From: a virus | Reading direction: 5' to 3' (one strand) | DNA: 64,000 bases | IMG/VR virus record: IMGVR_UViG_3300030102_006934 | Span: 152,713 to 216,712 of that record | Shown here: positions 1-7,542 of the stretch, one piece after another | Position numbering within the stretch: position 1 is the stretch's first letter | Layout of the letters: each line of letters opens with the position of its first letter | Notes under the pieces: generated by a model | The model's database searches: none | What the model saw: the letters and a program-made list of their open reading frames with translations, nothing else | What the model was told of the DNA's origin: nothing | Program-made: the position numbers and the translations under genes

Positions 1-2
1 CG

Positions 3-203
3 GATAACCCAAAAGATGTTGAGATGTTCTTAGACGCTATGAAAAAGTATTTTATGGACAAATACCCAAGGTTCGCTAATAAAATAAATACTAGAAAAGA
101 AAAAGCGATGTTGTTAGCTGCCTTAGCTGAAGAATTGGGTGTAGATACTAATTTGATTAATATGGCTAAAGGAGAATTGAAGAAAGCTGGTTTAGGCAAG
201 TAA
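3..203 (+). CDS. C-terminal end of a hypothetical protein (partial)
   Basis: An open frame runs in from the left window edge and stops with TAA at 201-203, one base before the next start. The visible 66 residues are charged and helical (DNPKDVEMFLDAMKKYF at the left, ending KKAGLGK). No family is recognised. The tight junction with the next gene suggests one transcript. The start lies outside the window, so neither the N-terminus nor the function can be judged. Confidence 0.6.
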   Translation, partial: DNPKDVEMFLDAMKKYFMDKYPRFANKINTRKEKAMLLAALAEELGVDTNLINMAKGELKKAGLGK

Positions 204-204
204 T

Positions 205-726
205 ATGAATATCCGTAAAATCATAAAAGAAGAACTCCTTAAAGAGGTTGGTGGTTATGATGATTTAAGTGTTATGGGTCAACATGCTGGAGCTAGTATG
301 GGAGTATTAACTAGTAGTTACCAAATTTTAATAGATCTATTAACAGATATAGCAAACTCACTTTTAGATAGTGAAAAAGGTTATAGTAAATTCTCTTTAT
401 CTAATTCAGTTATAGGTGATTTAGACAAAGTTACATCTGTAGTGATTAGTGATACTGAAAAAATTTTACAGGATTTTACGGAAGACGATGTTATAAAAGA
501 AGGTAAAAGATTTATTGCCCACCTTAAATCATTAGTAAAAAGAATTAGGTTAATATCTAACATGGTTTCTACTTACACAAAATCTGAATACGAAGAAGAA
601 CTAAGAAAATTAGTGATGGAGTTTTTACCTAAAGCTAAAAAATATGGTGATACTTTGATAAAAAGTAATAACATGTTTAAAGGTAGATTTTCTAGAGCAA
701 CTGGAGGAAATACTTTTTTCAATTAA
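205..726 (+). CDS. Leader-tagged hypothetical protein, possible packaged protein
   Basis: This 173-residue protein begins MNIRKIIKEELLKEV, a short basic amphipathic leader with an I-K-E site at residues 7-9 that fits the (I/L)xE rule of T4-type prohead proteases. The rest is predicted helical and charged (about residues 40-150), with no motif I recognise. It starts one base after the stop of the previous gene. By analogy with T4 internal proteins, I infer that the leader is a capsid-targeting sequence; the body is of unknown function. Confidence 0.7.
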   Translation: MNIRKIIKEELLKEVGGYDDLSVMGQHAGASMGVLTSSYQILIDLLTDIANSLLDSEKGYSKFSLSNSVIGDLDKVTSVVISDTEKILQDFTEDDVIKEGKRFIAHLKSLVKRIRLISNMVSTYTKSEYEEELRKLVMEFLPKAKKYGDTLIKSNNMFKGRFSRATGGNTFFN

Positions 727-798
727 AACTATTCACAACTAAATTTATTTTCCATATTATTGAACTAATAATTATTAATTTTAAAAAAGTTTAAAAAA

Positions 799-1032
799 AT
801 GGATGACCAAATTACAAATTACTTTTTAGTAAAAGTACAGTTTGAGACTATTAACGAATCAAACGGAAAAACAAAAAAAATAAAAACACAGTACTTGGTA
901 GATTCGATGAGTTGTACTGAAGCAGAAACTAGGACACACCAATACTTAGAAGGTACTGTTTTAGATTATGAAATTGTATCAGCAGTTAAATCACCAATCG
1001 AGGATGTTATTAAAGTTGCTGTTCCAGCATAA
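799..1032 (+). CDS. DUF4494-like small protein
   Basis: The 77-residue protein has the pattern of DUF4494, a small family common in Bacteroidetes and their phages: an N-terminal strand (YFLVKVQFETINE), a lysine-rich turn, then YLVDSMSCTEAETRTHQYL near residues 32-50. Its function is not known. The start is preceded by an A-rich stretch rather than a Shine-Dalgarno site, as in the other genes here. A terminator hairpin follows at 1056-1079. Confidence 0.65.
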   Translation: MDDQITNYFLVKVQFETINESNGKTKKIKTQYLVDSMSCTEAETRTHQYLEGTVLDYEIVSAVKSPIEDVIKVAVPA

Positions 1033-1055
1033 CAAATAAAAATCTTTAAACTATT

Positions 1056-1079
1056 AAAAGACTCAGAAATGGGTCTTTT
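1056..1079. terminator. Bidirectional intrinsic terminator between convergent genes
   Basis: AAAAGACTC at 1056-1064 pairs with GGGTCTTTT at 1071-1079 (one G-T wobble) around a six-base loop. It is followed by a long T run, and its own A run gives a T run on the other strand. It sits between the DUF4494-like gene (+) and the metallopeptidase gene (-). Confidence 0.75.
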
Positions 1080-1083
1080 TTTT

Positions 1084-1488
1084 TTAATCCCAATATTCTT
1101 TAGGTAAACCAATCTTCTCAGCTAATTTCTTAAATAAACCTTCATGTTCTTCTGATTTGGGTAAGTCCTTACCAACTGCAGCATGTATAAGTTCATGGGT
1201 TATAACCCATTTTAAGTATTCTACATCCTCTAAAGCTTTGGATTTAATACCCATTTTACCATTCTCACCATTTTTTGGGTGGTTAAATCCCGCTATCTTA
1301 CCATCTTTTATAGTATCATCTATTTTAATATCTATTGGTGGTAGTACTAGTTTATCACCTGTGACATCTAGGTAAACCCTTCCCAAATCGTCCACAACAT
1401 TATTTTTTATTTTAGATATCAAATAATTTGGGTTTTCAACACTTGGTACATCAGCTTCTCTCAGTACTTTTTTAATTAAACTTCTCAT
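1084..1488 (-). CDS. Leader-tagged SprT-like zinc metallopeptidase
   Basis: This 134-residue protein starts at the ATG whose leader is MRSLIKKVLREADV; an upstream in-frame ATG (1506) would add only six residues and overlap the promoter-like element. The zinc motif THELIHAAVG lies at residues 97-106, and a possible third ligand, His115, sits in SEEHEGLFKKL. This is the usual layout of short SprT/WLM-type metallopeptidases. The leader contains L-R-E|A at residues 9-12, a good prohead-protease site. I infer that it may be packaged in the capsid and act in the infected cell or during head maturation. The substrate is unknown. Confidence 0.7.
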   Translation of the reverse strand: MRSLIKKVLREADVPSVENPNYLISKIKNNVVDDLGRVYLDVTGDKLVLPPIDIKIDDTIKDGKIAGFNHPKNGENGKMGIKSKALEDVEYLKWVITHELIHAAVGKDLPKSEEHEGLFKKLAEKIGLPKEYWD

Positions 1489-1494
1489 ACAAAA

Positions 1495-1503
1495 AATAAA
1501 TAT
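1495..1503 (-). promoter_or_regulatory. Late-promoter-like element ATATTTATT
   Basis: On the minus strand ATATTTATT lies only six bases before the metallopeptidase start, so a transcript from it would be nearly leaderless. It is one of the copies of the recurring element. Confidence 0.45.
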
Positions 1504-1556
1504 CACTCTTTTTTAACAAGAGAAATAAAAAAATAAAACTTTTCCACACTTTTAAC

Positions 1557-1565
1557 ATATTTATT
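1557..1565 (+). promoter_or_regulatory. Late-promoter-like element before scaffold and capsid genes
   Basis: ATATTTATT lies 60 bases upstream of the scaffold start, with a long A/T-rich leader between. It should drive the scaffold-capsid unit if the element is the late promoter. Confidence 0.5.
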
Positions 1566-1573
1566 GAGAAACA

Positions 1574-1587
1574 CGCAACGAGTTGCG
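1574..1587 (+). other. Hairpin in the scaffold/capsid mRNA leader
   Basis: CGCAACGAGTTGCG forms a five-pair stem (CGCAA/TTGCG) with a CGAG tetraloop. It is much more GC-rich than the surrounding A/T leader and lies just after the promoter-like element, so it would sit at the 5' end of the capsid transcript. It may stabilise the mRNA; this is inference. Confidence 0.4.
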
Positions 1588-1625
1588 CTGTTTTAAATAA
1601 TAATTTTTTTAAAAAAAAATAAAAA

Positions 1626-2864
1626 ATGGCAAATGAAAGAAAGTCTATCATCGATGAAGCCCTTTTAGAAAGCGCTCAAATTGAGAAAGCTTTTGAAGCC
1701 AACGCAAAAGAAATACTGACTCGTACAATGAGTTCAGAAATTGAAGAAATGGTAAAGGAATCTTTAGAAGGTTCGATTGGTTTAACGGAGGATGAAGATG
1801 AAGAGAAAGATGAGTTAGAGTTAGATCTAGAATTAGGTGACTCTGATGAAATGGATGCCAGCGGTGCTGGTGAAGAAGTTGACCTAGAAATGGGTGAACT
1901 AGAAATGGATGATGAACCAATGGATGGTGAAATCGAAATGGATGATGTTGAAAGTATTGACTTAACAACAACAGAAATGCCTGAAGTAATTAACGTATTC
2001 AAGAAAATGAGTGACGATGATGAAATAGAGGTTGTAACTGATGGTGGTAATGTTGAGATTAAAGACACAGAAACTGGTGCTGAGTACAGAATAGAACTTG
2101 GTGGTGAAGAAAGTGAAATGGAGGACATGGAAGCAGATATGGTTGACATGGAACCAGAAATGGGAGATATGGACCCTATGGAACTTGATAACGAAGATGA
2201 GTCTGAAGAAGAAGAAGTCGAATACCAAGTGGTACTAGATGATGAAGATGAAGATGATGAAGATGGAATGGAAGACGAAATGTCTGGAGGTGATTACATG
2301 GATGACATGGAAGAGGGTAAATCCCCAAGAACACTTTCTAAGGCAAGTAAGCAACCTAATAGAAAATCTGCTGATATCAATAGTAATCGTATGAAAATGG
2401 GTGAGTCTAAAAAACCAAAGTTCTTAAAATTAATTAACGAAAACAAAGATCTTAAAAATAAAGTAGGTTCTATCACTAGTGAAAATGAAACATTAAAAGA
2501 AGACTACAACAAAATGGTTGATGCTTTAAAACAATTTAGAGATAAACTTAATGAAGTAGCCGTTTTCAATAGTAATTTAACTTATTCAGTTAGATTGTTC
2601 ACAGAGAACACAACTACAAAAGAAGAAAAATTAGAAATAATCAAGAGATTTGATGACGTTAAAACTTTGAAGGAATCTAAAGCTACCTATAAAGGTTTAG
2701 TAAAAGAGATTTCTAAAAAAGAACCTATCAAAGAATCTGTTGAGGAAAAATTAAATGAAACTAAAACAAGTGGTTCATCAACAGAAATTAATGAATCACA
2801 AGTGTATGTTAATCCAGAGTTAGAAAAAATGAAGAAACTTTGGGATTACCAATATAAGCACTAA
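1626..2864 (+). CDS. Acidic prohead core/scaffold-like protein
   Basis: This 412-residue protein is immediately upstream of the capsid gene, where T4-like phages keep the core (gp22) gene. Its centre (about residues 55-225) is extremely rich in Asp, Glu and Met, followed by a basic hinge (about 232-262) and a coiled-coil segment with KLINENKDLKNKVGSITSEN near residue 265. The N-terminus MANERKSIIDEALLESAQIE carries I-D-E|A at 9-12 and L-L-E|S at 13-16, and more such sites occur later, as expected of a core protein cut up during head maturation. The role is inferred from position and composition, not from clear homology. Confidence 0.6.
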   Translation: MANERKSIIDEALLESAQIEKAFEANAKEILTRTMSSEIEEMVKESLEGSIGLTEDEDEEKDELELDLELGDSDEMDASGAGEEVDLEMGELEMDDEPMDGEIEMDDVESIDLTTTEMPEVINVFKKMSDDDEIEVVTDGGNVEIKDTETGAEYRIELGGEESEMEDMEADMVDMEPEMGDMDPMELDNEDESEEEEVEYQVVLDDEDEDDEDGMEDEMSGGDYMDDMEEGKSPRTLSKASKQPNRKSADINSNRMKMGESKKPKFLKLINENKDLKNKVGSITSENETLKEDYNKMVDALKQFRDKLNEVAVFNSNLTYSVRLFTENTTTKEEKLEIIKRFDDVKTLKESKATYKGLVKEISKKEPIKESVEEKLNETKTSGSSTEINESQVYVNPELEKMKKLWDYQYKH

Positions 2865-2891
2865 TAACAAAAAATTAAAAAACCTAAAAAA

Positions 2892-4694
2892 ATGGGATAT
2901 TTATTAAAATCAGGAGAAGTTGGTAACATCGGACTTAAGCACCAAAAAGCTGTTCGTGAAGCGACTGTCTCTAAATGGAATGACTTAGGGTTCTTAGAAG
3001 GACTTAATGGTCACACAAGAGAAAACATTGCTTTGTTATATGAAAACACTGCATCTTCTCTAATTAGCGAAACTACTGACGCGGGGAACTCTGGTTCTTT
3101 CGAAACTGTAGTTTTCCCAATCGTTAGAAGAGTATTTTCTAAATTATTAGCTAACGATATCGTATCTGTACAAGCTATGAACTTACCAATCGGTAAATTG
3201 TTCTACTTCGTACCTAAAACATCTGACAGAATTTTCGAAAATGGATGGCCAGCATCAGGTGGTACAGCAAAACATGGTGAACCAATCGTTACTACTTGTT
3301 TAACAGGTGGTGACTGTGACCCAACTACTTACTCTGAATGTGCTAAAAATCTATATGATAGATTCTACAATGACGGAATGTTTGACCAATCAAAAGGTAA
3401 AATTACTGTTGTTGCGACTAACGCTGACCCAGTTGTTTGGACGGCTTGTACTGACGGTCAAGCTGGTAATGAATTTACTGGTGGTGTTTCTGCATTTGCT
3501 GGTGACGGTTCGGTTAGAACTCAAATCCTTAAAATGTGTGAATTCAATGACGCTGGAGCTGGTAGATTAACTGGTCCTAACGGAAACGAAATGGATACTG
3601 AGGAATTCTTAGCATCTTTAATGGTTACTGTTGATGGTCCTATCGTTGATAAAGATAACCAAGTTATTTTTGAATCTGGTGACCAAGTACCAGTAAGAGT
3701 TGTTACTCAAAAATACGGAAGAGGTATCGTTGATTACGGTGATATCTGTGACGCTGATGGATGTATATACTTAGAGGCTGATTTAACTCACCCAGTATGT
3801 GCAACTTGTGAAAGTGGTACTTTAGATGGTTACATCGGAGCTACTTCTGGAACAACAGCTATCGTTCCTGGTGTTGCTTCAACTGACTTAGGTGGAACTA
3901 ACTTCGTAGTTACTTTCAGACAGTACGCAAACTTAGAACTTGAATCTCAAATGGGAGAAGTTTCTTTCGAATTAGAATCTGTAACTGTTTCTGTAACAGA
4001 AAGAAAACTAAGAGCTACTTGGACTCCTGAGTTAGCACAAGATGTATCAGCATTCCATAACATTGATGCTGAAGCTGAATTAACAGCATTATTATCTGAA
4101 CAAGTTGCGGCGGAAATTGACCGTGAAATCTTAAGAGACTTAAGAACAGGTGCGGCTTGGACATTAAGATGGGATTATGACGGATGGAAGAGATTACCTT
4201 CTGGTCAAGCTGCTTACACTCAAAAAGATTGGAACCAGACTTTGATTACGGCAATCAACCAAATTTCAGCACAAATCCATAAGTCTACTTTAAGAGGTGG
4301 GGCTAACTTTATCGTGGTTTCTTCTGAGGTATCAGCTATTTTTGATGACTTAGAGTACTTCCACGTATCTAACGCTTCTCCAGAACAAGATAACTATAAC
4401 ATGGGTATTGAGAGAGTAGGTTCTTTATCAGGTAGATATACTGTATATAGAGACCCATACGCTCCAGCTAACACCGTGTTACTTGGACATAAAGGTCAAT
4501 CATTATTGGATACTGGGTACATTTACGCACCTTACGTTCCATTACAATTGACACCTACAATGTATAACCCATTCAACTTCGTACCTGTTAAAGGTATCAT
4601 GACTCGTTACGCTAAGAAAATGGTTAATAACCGTTTCTACGGAACAATCAACGTTGATGGTATTCGTACATTTGATGTTAGAGAATTAAGATAA
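2892..4694 (+). CDS. Major capsid protein, T4 gp23-like
   Basis: This 600-residue protein has the gp23 signature FPIVRRVFSKLLANDIVSVQAM at about residues 75-96, then PIGKLFYF, and a C-terminal part ending in a pattern typical of gp23 (NRFYGTINVDGIRTFDVREL). T4 gp23 is cut at E65; here I-S-E60|T61 is the matching processing site, leaving a mature protein of about 540 residues. Compared with T4 (521 residues) there is extra sequence with several Cys residues near 140-160 and 285-310, perhaps a surface insertion. It lies 27 bases after the scaffold gene and is followed by a strong terminator. Confidence 0.93.
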   Translation: MGYLLKSGEVGNIGLKHQKAVREATVSKWNDLGFLEGLNGHTRENIALLYENTASSLISETTDAGNSGSFETVVFPIVRRVFSKLLANDIVSVQAMNLPIGKLFYFVPKTSDRIFENGWPASGGTAKHGEPIVTTCLTGGDCDPTTYSECAKNLYDRFYNDGMFDQSKGKITVVATNADPVVWTACTDGQAGNEFTGGVSAFAGDGSVRTQILKMCEFNDAGAGRLTGPNGNEMDTEEFLASLMVTVDGPIVDKDNQVIFESGDQVPVRVVTQKYGRGIVDYGDICDADGCIYLEADLTHPVCATCESGTLDGYIGATSGTTAIVPGVASTDLGGTNFVVTFRQYANLELESQMGEVSFELESVTVSVTERKLRATWTPELAQDVSAFHNIDAEAELTALLSEQVAAEIDREILRDLRTGAAWTLRWDYDGWKRLPSGQAAYTQKDWNQTLITAINQISAQIHKSTLRGGANFIVVSSEVSAIFDDLEYFHVSNASPEQDNYNMGIERVGSLSGRYTVYRDPYAPANTVLLGHKGQSLLDTGYIYAPYVPLQLTPTMYNPFNFVPVKGIMTRYAKKMVNNRFYGTINVDGIRTFDVRELR

Positions 4695-4716
4695 TATAAA
4701 TCTTAAATAATAACTG

Positions 4717-4743
4717 AAGGGGGAACTAAATTAGTTCCCCCTT
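4717..4743 (+). terminator. Intrinsic terminator of the capsid gene
   Basis: A near-perfect stem AAGGGGGAACTAA/TTAGTTCCCCCTT (4717-4729 with 4731-4743) is followed by a T run. The practical stem is 12 pairs with an AAT loop. It is 22 bases after the capsid stop. Confidence 0.85.
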
Positions 4744-4766
4744 TTTTATTTTAACTAAATTACTAG

Positions 4767-4775
4767 ATATTTATT
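4767..4775 (+). promoter_or_regulatory. Late-promoter-like element with no gene downstream
   Basis: ATATTTATT in plus orientation, 23 bases after the capsid terminator. No plausible ORF follows before the terminator at 4925-4953, so it may drive a noncoding RNA. Confidence 0.45.
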
Positions 4776-4781
4776 TAATGA

Positions 4782-4953
4782 GATAATAATAAAATTAAAA
4801 AAATACAAAACGGTATAATAATTACCGATTCGGTGTATAAAATTACTGATGAACTAAGTTAGACCCTAACACATCGATTTCTTTTGAAGTTTTCAGTTAG
4901 TAGTTGATAACTTGAATATATAAAAAAAAGGGAATCATTTAGATTCCCTTTTT
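4782..4953 (+). ncRNA. Candidate structured small RNA behind the capsid gene
   Basis: About 170 bases between a promoter-like element (4767) and an intrinsic terminator hold no ORF of note but several local inverted repeats: CGGTA...TACCG (4811-4827), TCGGT...ACTGA (about 4830-4849, one wobble), GTTAG-ACCC-TAAC (about 4858-4870) and AAGTT...AACTT (about 4888-4913). The run of stems suggests a folded RNA. It resembles no RNA family I know. The boundaries are inferred from the promoter-like element and the terminator. Confidence 0.4.
4925..4953. terminator. Strong bidirectional terminator
   Basis: A perfect 12-pair stem AAAAAGGGAATC/GATTCCCTTTTT with an ATTTA loop (4937-4941). The A and T runs on the two sides allow it to end both the candidate RNA (+) and the gene at 4973-5713 (-). 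Confidence 0.85.
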
Positions 4954-4972
4954 GAATAATAAAGAACTTAGG

Positions 4973-5713
4973 TTATTCCCTAACACCCCTTTTTTGAGCC
5001 TGTTCTTTATTTGTTAAACCACTCTCTAACCTTTTGTTAATAATATCCATAGCTTCACTAGGTAACATGGAGTAGACTTTCATGGCGTTACTAACTCCCA
5101 TTTGTGAATCTTTCACATCCCAAAGGGTAATCCCATCTGATTTCTTTAGGTCATTATGAAAGGCTATTTTAGCGAAGTCGTTGGTTCGAGATTCGGCGTC
5201 AGTGACTTTTTTATCAATTACAAAAACTAAAATACCATTATCAGTGTATTGTTTATAGTATTTACCGTAGTTATGGTCTTCACTAGAAACACACCATTTA
5301 GTCCCTTTACCATATAAGTTAGAACTTCTAACACTTAATGGGAATAAAACCAACCATCTATCATCTTCATATAGTACTTCTGTTTCTTTCTTTTTAACTT
5401 CAGAACGTGTAATTTTTTCTTTAGCTACTTTAACAGCGTTGATAATATCTTGATTGGATTCGTAGGAGTAAATATCTTTATTATCTAACAAATTTCTTTC
5501 AGATAAATCTTCGAAGTCTTTGATTACCTCAAACATTTCTTTAAAAGTTTCGTTTTTAAGTTCAGTATTAATCCACTTGACCCAATCTGAGGTACACTTT
5601 ATCATAAAGGGTAGGTACTTATTTGTTTTAGTTGGGTCCATCTCCGCTAGAACACCAATAACATCAATAAGGTAGGTTGGGTTTTTTTCTTTTAGTTCCT
5701 TAATTTTTGCCAT
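4973..5713 (-). CDS. Hypothetical protein with GKGTKWCVSS motif
   Basis: I start this 246-residue protein at the ATG at 5713 (MAKIKELKEKNPTYLID), nine residues inside the longest frame, because the host-like promoter ends about 30 bases upstream of it. The second half holds WLVLFPLS, then GKGTKWCVSS, ILVFVIDK, AKIAFHND and ITLWDVKD. This series of motifs is shared by many large-phage proteins of unknown function. The first half is helical. There is no leader of the packaged type. The promoter suggests early expression, unlike its neighbours. Confidence 0.7.
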   Translation of the reverse strand: MAKIKELKEKNPTYLIDVIGVLAEMDPTKTNKYLPFMIKCTSDWVKWINTELKNETFKEMFEVIKDFEDLSERNLLDNKDIYSYESNQDIINAVKVAKEKITRSEVKKKETEVLYEDDRWLVLFPLSVRSSNLYGKGTKWCVSSEDHNYGKYYKQYTDNGILVFVIDKKVTDAESRTNDFAKIAFHNDLKKSDGITLWDVKDSQMGVSNAMKVYSMLPSEAMDIINKRLESGLTNKEQAQKRGVRE

Positions 5714-5742
5714 TTTTTTATCTTTTTTGATTATTAACAATA

Positions 5743-5772
5743 CAAATATAGTTATTTTTTATAAACTAACAA
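5743..5772 (-). promoter_or_regulatory. Bacteroidetes-type housekeeping promoter
   Basis: On the minus strand TTG (5772-5770) is followed after 19 bases by TATATTTG (5750-5743), matching the Bacteroidetes consensus TTG-N17-23-TAnnTTTG. It lies about 30 bases before the start at 5713. It is the best host-type promoter I found, and the main sequence support for a Bacteroidetes host and early transcription of this gene. Confidence 0.65.
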
Positions 5773-5804
5773 ACATTTTATTAAAAATTTTTATAAAAAC
5801 TTAG

Positions 5805-5813
5805 ATATTTATA
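5805..5813 (+). promoter_or_regulatory. Late-promoter-like element ATATTTATA
   Basis: Lies 17 bases before the ATG at 5831, in plus orientation, at the head of a five-gene run of leader-tagged proteins (5831-8529). Confidence 0.6.
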
Positions 5814-5830
5814 TAAAAAACAAATTTGTA

Positions 5831-6238
5831 ATGAAAAAAGTAATAAAAATAAACGAGTCTCAATTAGAGTACCTAGTTAAGAAAGTTATAAAAGAAGAAG
5901 AAAAAGAAACTAAAAAAACTACAGTAACTAAACATCCAGCTTATCCAGCCGTGGATAAATTAGAAAGAGCTTTAGAAGATTTAAAGATGGAGTTTAAAGA
6001 TAGTATTGCTAATGCAGTATCTGGTTCTGATGGTTATCACAGTGAAATAGATAAGTTTTCTGAAGATTTTGGTAAATTTATTACTAAGGTTTCTAAAATG
6101 AAAAGTAAAATCAATGATTATCAAATAGCGAATAAAGATAAGGAGGTGGCTGAAGCTAAGAAACGGAAAGAAAAACAGCGTCAGTACCAAAATTATATGA
6201 GAGAAAAGGCTAGAAATGAAGGTCGTAACTATTATTAA
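5831..6238 (+). CDS. Leader-tagged coiled-coil protein, possible packaged protein
   Basis: This 135-residue protein opens with MKKVIKINESQLEYLVKKV, a leader of the (I/V)-(T/N)-E-x-Q-L kind also seen at 61511, 62301 and 63713. Possible processing sites are I-N-E|S (7-10) and I-K-E (20-22). The remainder is a lysine- and glutamate-rich helix, probably coiled coil, with a basic C-terminus (EAKKRKEKQRQYQNYMREKA). No enzyme motif is visible. A DNA-associated internal head protein is a reasonable guess. Confidence 0.7.
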   Translation: MKKVIKINESQLEYLVKKVIKEEEKETKKTTVTKHPAYPAVDKLERALEDLKMEFKDSIANAVSGSDGYHSEIDKFSEDFGKFITKVSKMKSKINDYQIANKDKEVAEAKKRKEKQRQYQNYMREKARNEGRNYY

Positions 6239-6249
6239 AATAAATTGTT

Positions 6250-6789
6250 ATGAGAAGATTTGACAAAAGAAATATTATTACAGAAGCTAATCAAAGATTA
6301 GAAAGAGAATACATAAAAAGTAAAACACTTATAAAAGAAGATATTTTAGAATTAAAACAAATGTCTAAACAAATCTATTCTTACCTAAAAAAGAAAGGTT
6401 ACGAGGTTAAAATGAAAACTGAAAAAGGTGAGTCTAGAAAGTCTTTTGATACTAATTTAGATTTAAATGATACTATTCAGTTAGTGATACAAGAAGGAAC
6501 TGAAGTAGTCATGATAGCTTTACCAGTTCGTGCTGTCGTTAAGAAGTTAACCGGTGATAAGGACCTTAATTCAAGTACGGAAGCTGATAAATACGGTAAA
6601 GATTTTCAAGATTGGTATGTAAATAAAGAGGTGACTAACTACGTTGATAAATTAGGTGATGAATTAGTTTCACAGTTAAAATCTAAATACCCAACTATGA
6701 GACATGGTTTTGATAAAGATGATTCTAGAATGTTTTATTTTATGAGATTTGGTTACGGTAGAAATAAAAAGGGTGGTGATATAAAATAA
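6250..6789 (+). CDS. Leader-tagged hypothetical protein (MRRxDKR leader)
   Basis: This 179-residue protein has the leader MRRFDKRNIITEANQRLERE, closely matching those at 7079 and 7543; I-T-E12|A is the predicted processing site. The body has a short hydrophobic strand (VVMIALPVRAVVKKL, about residues 90-104) but no recognised domain. It sits 11 bases after the previous gene. The leader is better conserved than the body, which fits a shared targeting role. Confidence 0.7.
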   Translation: MRRFDKRNIITEANQRLEREYIKSKTLIKEDILELKQMSKQIYSYLKKKGYEVKMKTEKGESRKSFDTNLDLNDTIQLVIQEGTEVVMIALPVRAVVKKLTGDKDLNSSTEADKYGKDFQDWYVNKEVTNYVDKLGDELVSQLKSKYPTMRHGFDKDDSRMFYFMRFGYGRNKKGGDIK

Positions 6790-6790
6790 A

Positions 6791-7069
6791 GTGAGAAACT
6801 TAATCCGTAAAATATTAAAAGAAGAATCAGATAAGCAAACTGATTTAGCCAACTCTAATAGTACTGAACGTAATATATGTGATGATTTTAGTGTTGATAC
6901 TTACGAGGAATTGATTGATTTGATTAATAAAGCACACGTCTCAAAAGAAGATGACCCAAAAATAGAAAAATTACTAATTCAGTTGAAGAAGGATAATGAC
7001 CGATTGGGTAATGATTTGGATAACTTAAACACCTATCAACATAAGATAGCTAATTTACTGTGTAAATAA
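6791..7069 (+). CDS. Small leader-tagged protein with GTG start
   Basis: This 92-residue protein starts with GTG one base after the previous stop. The leader MRNLIRKILKEES has L-K-E at 9-11, the same type as at 205 and 1488. The body is acidic and helical with DDFSVDTYEELIDLINKAH and a C-terminal Cys. The GTG is supported by the leader match and the tight spacing. Function is unknown. Confidence 0.65.
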   Translation: MRNLIRKILKEESDKQTDLANSNSTERNICDDFSVDTYEELIDLINKAHVSKEDDPKIEKLLIQLKKDNDRLGNDLDNLNTYQHKIANLLCK

Positions 7070-7078
7070 AAAATAAAA

Positions 7079-7537
7079 ATGAGAAGACAGGATAAAAGAA
7101 TGGTTATTAAGGAAGCTAATCAAAGATTAGAATTAAACCATGTTTTAAAAACAAAACATTTCTTAACAGAAGAAGAAATACAAAATTTAGATGAGGGTAT
7201 CAAAGATTGGATAGCTAAAGGTTTAATAGCCATTACATTATTGGGTGGGGGTATGAAATTATACCACATGGACCAACAAGCAGCACAAGATAAACATGAT
7301 AGGACTGAGTATTATGAAAAAGCTTTAAAAGACCAAGTGACTAAAACAGAGACTAGGGACTTAGCTAAGTTAGGTTTAGAGATAAATAAAGAAACTAATA
7401 AAGTTAAATTAGCTTACGGTACTTCATCCGAAGATGCTGATGGATTGTTTAAGTCTTACGCTGAGTCTTACATGAAACAACACCCACATGAATTTGGTAT
7501 TGGTACTGACGGTACTATCTATTGGTTACAAAAGTAA
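7079..7537 (+). CDS. Leader-tagged protein with one membrane-type segment
   Basis: This 152-residue protein has leader MRRQDKRMVIKEANQRLE with I-K-E12|A. A hydrophobic segment GLIAITLLGGGMKLY lies near residues 47-62, followed by a long charged helix and a C-terminal part rich in aromatic residues. It might sit in the membrane after ejection. No family is recognised. Confidence 0.65.
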   Translation: MRRQDKRMVIKEANQRLELNHVLKTKHFLTEEEIQNLDEGIKDWIAKGLIAITLLGGGMKLYHMDQQAAQDKHDRTEYYEKALKDQVTKTETRDLAKLGLEINKETNKVKLAYGTSSEDADGLFKSYAESYMKQHPHEFGIGTDGTIYWLQK

Positions 7538-7542
7538 TTGAC

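Noticed and set aside
1648-2476. Minus-strand ORFs of 60-157 residues across the scaffold gene
   Set aside because: Ser- and His-rich translations are the antisense of the Asp/Glu/Met-rich core protein.
3307-3570. 87-residue plus-strand ORF inside the capsid gene
   Set aside because: It lies wholly within the gp23-like frame and has no family match or start context.
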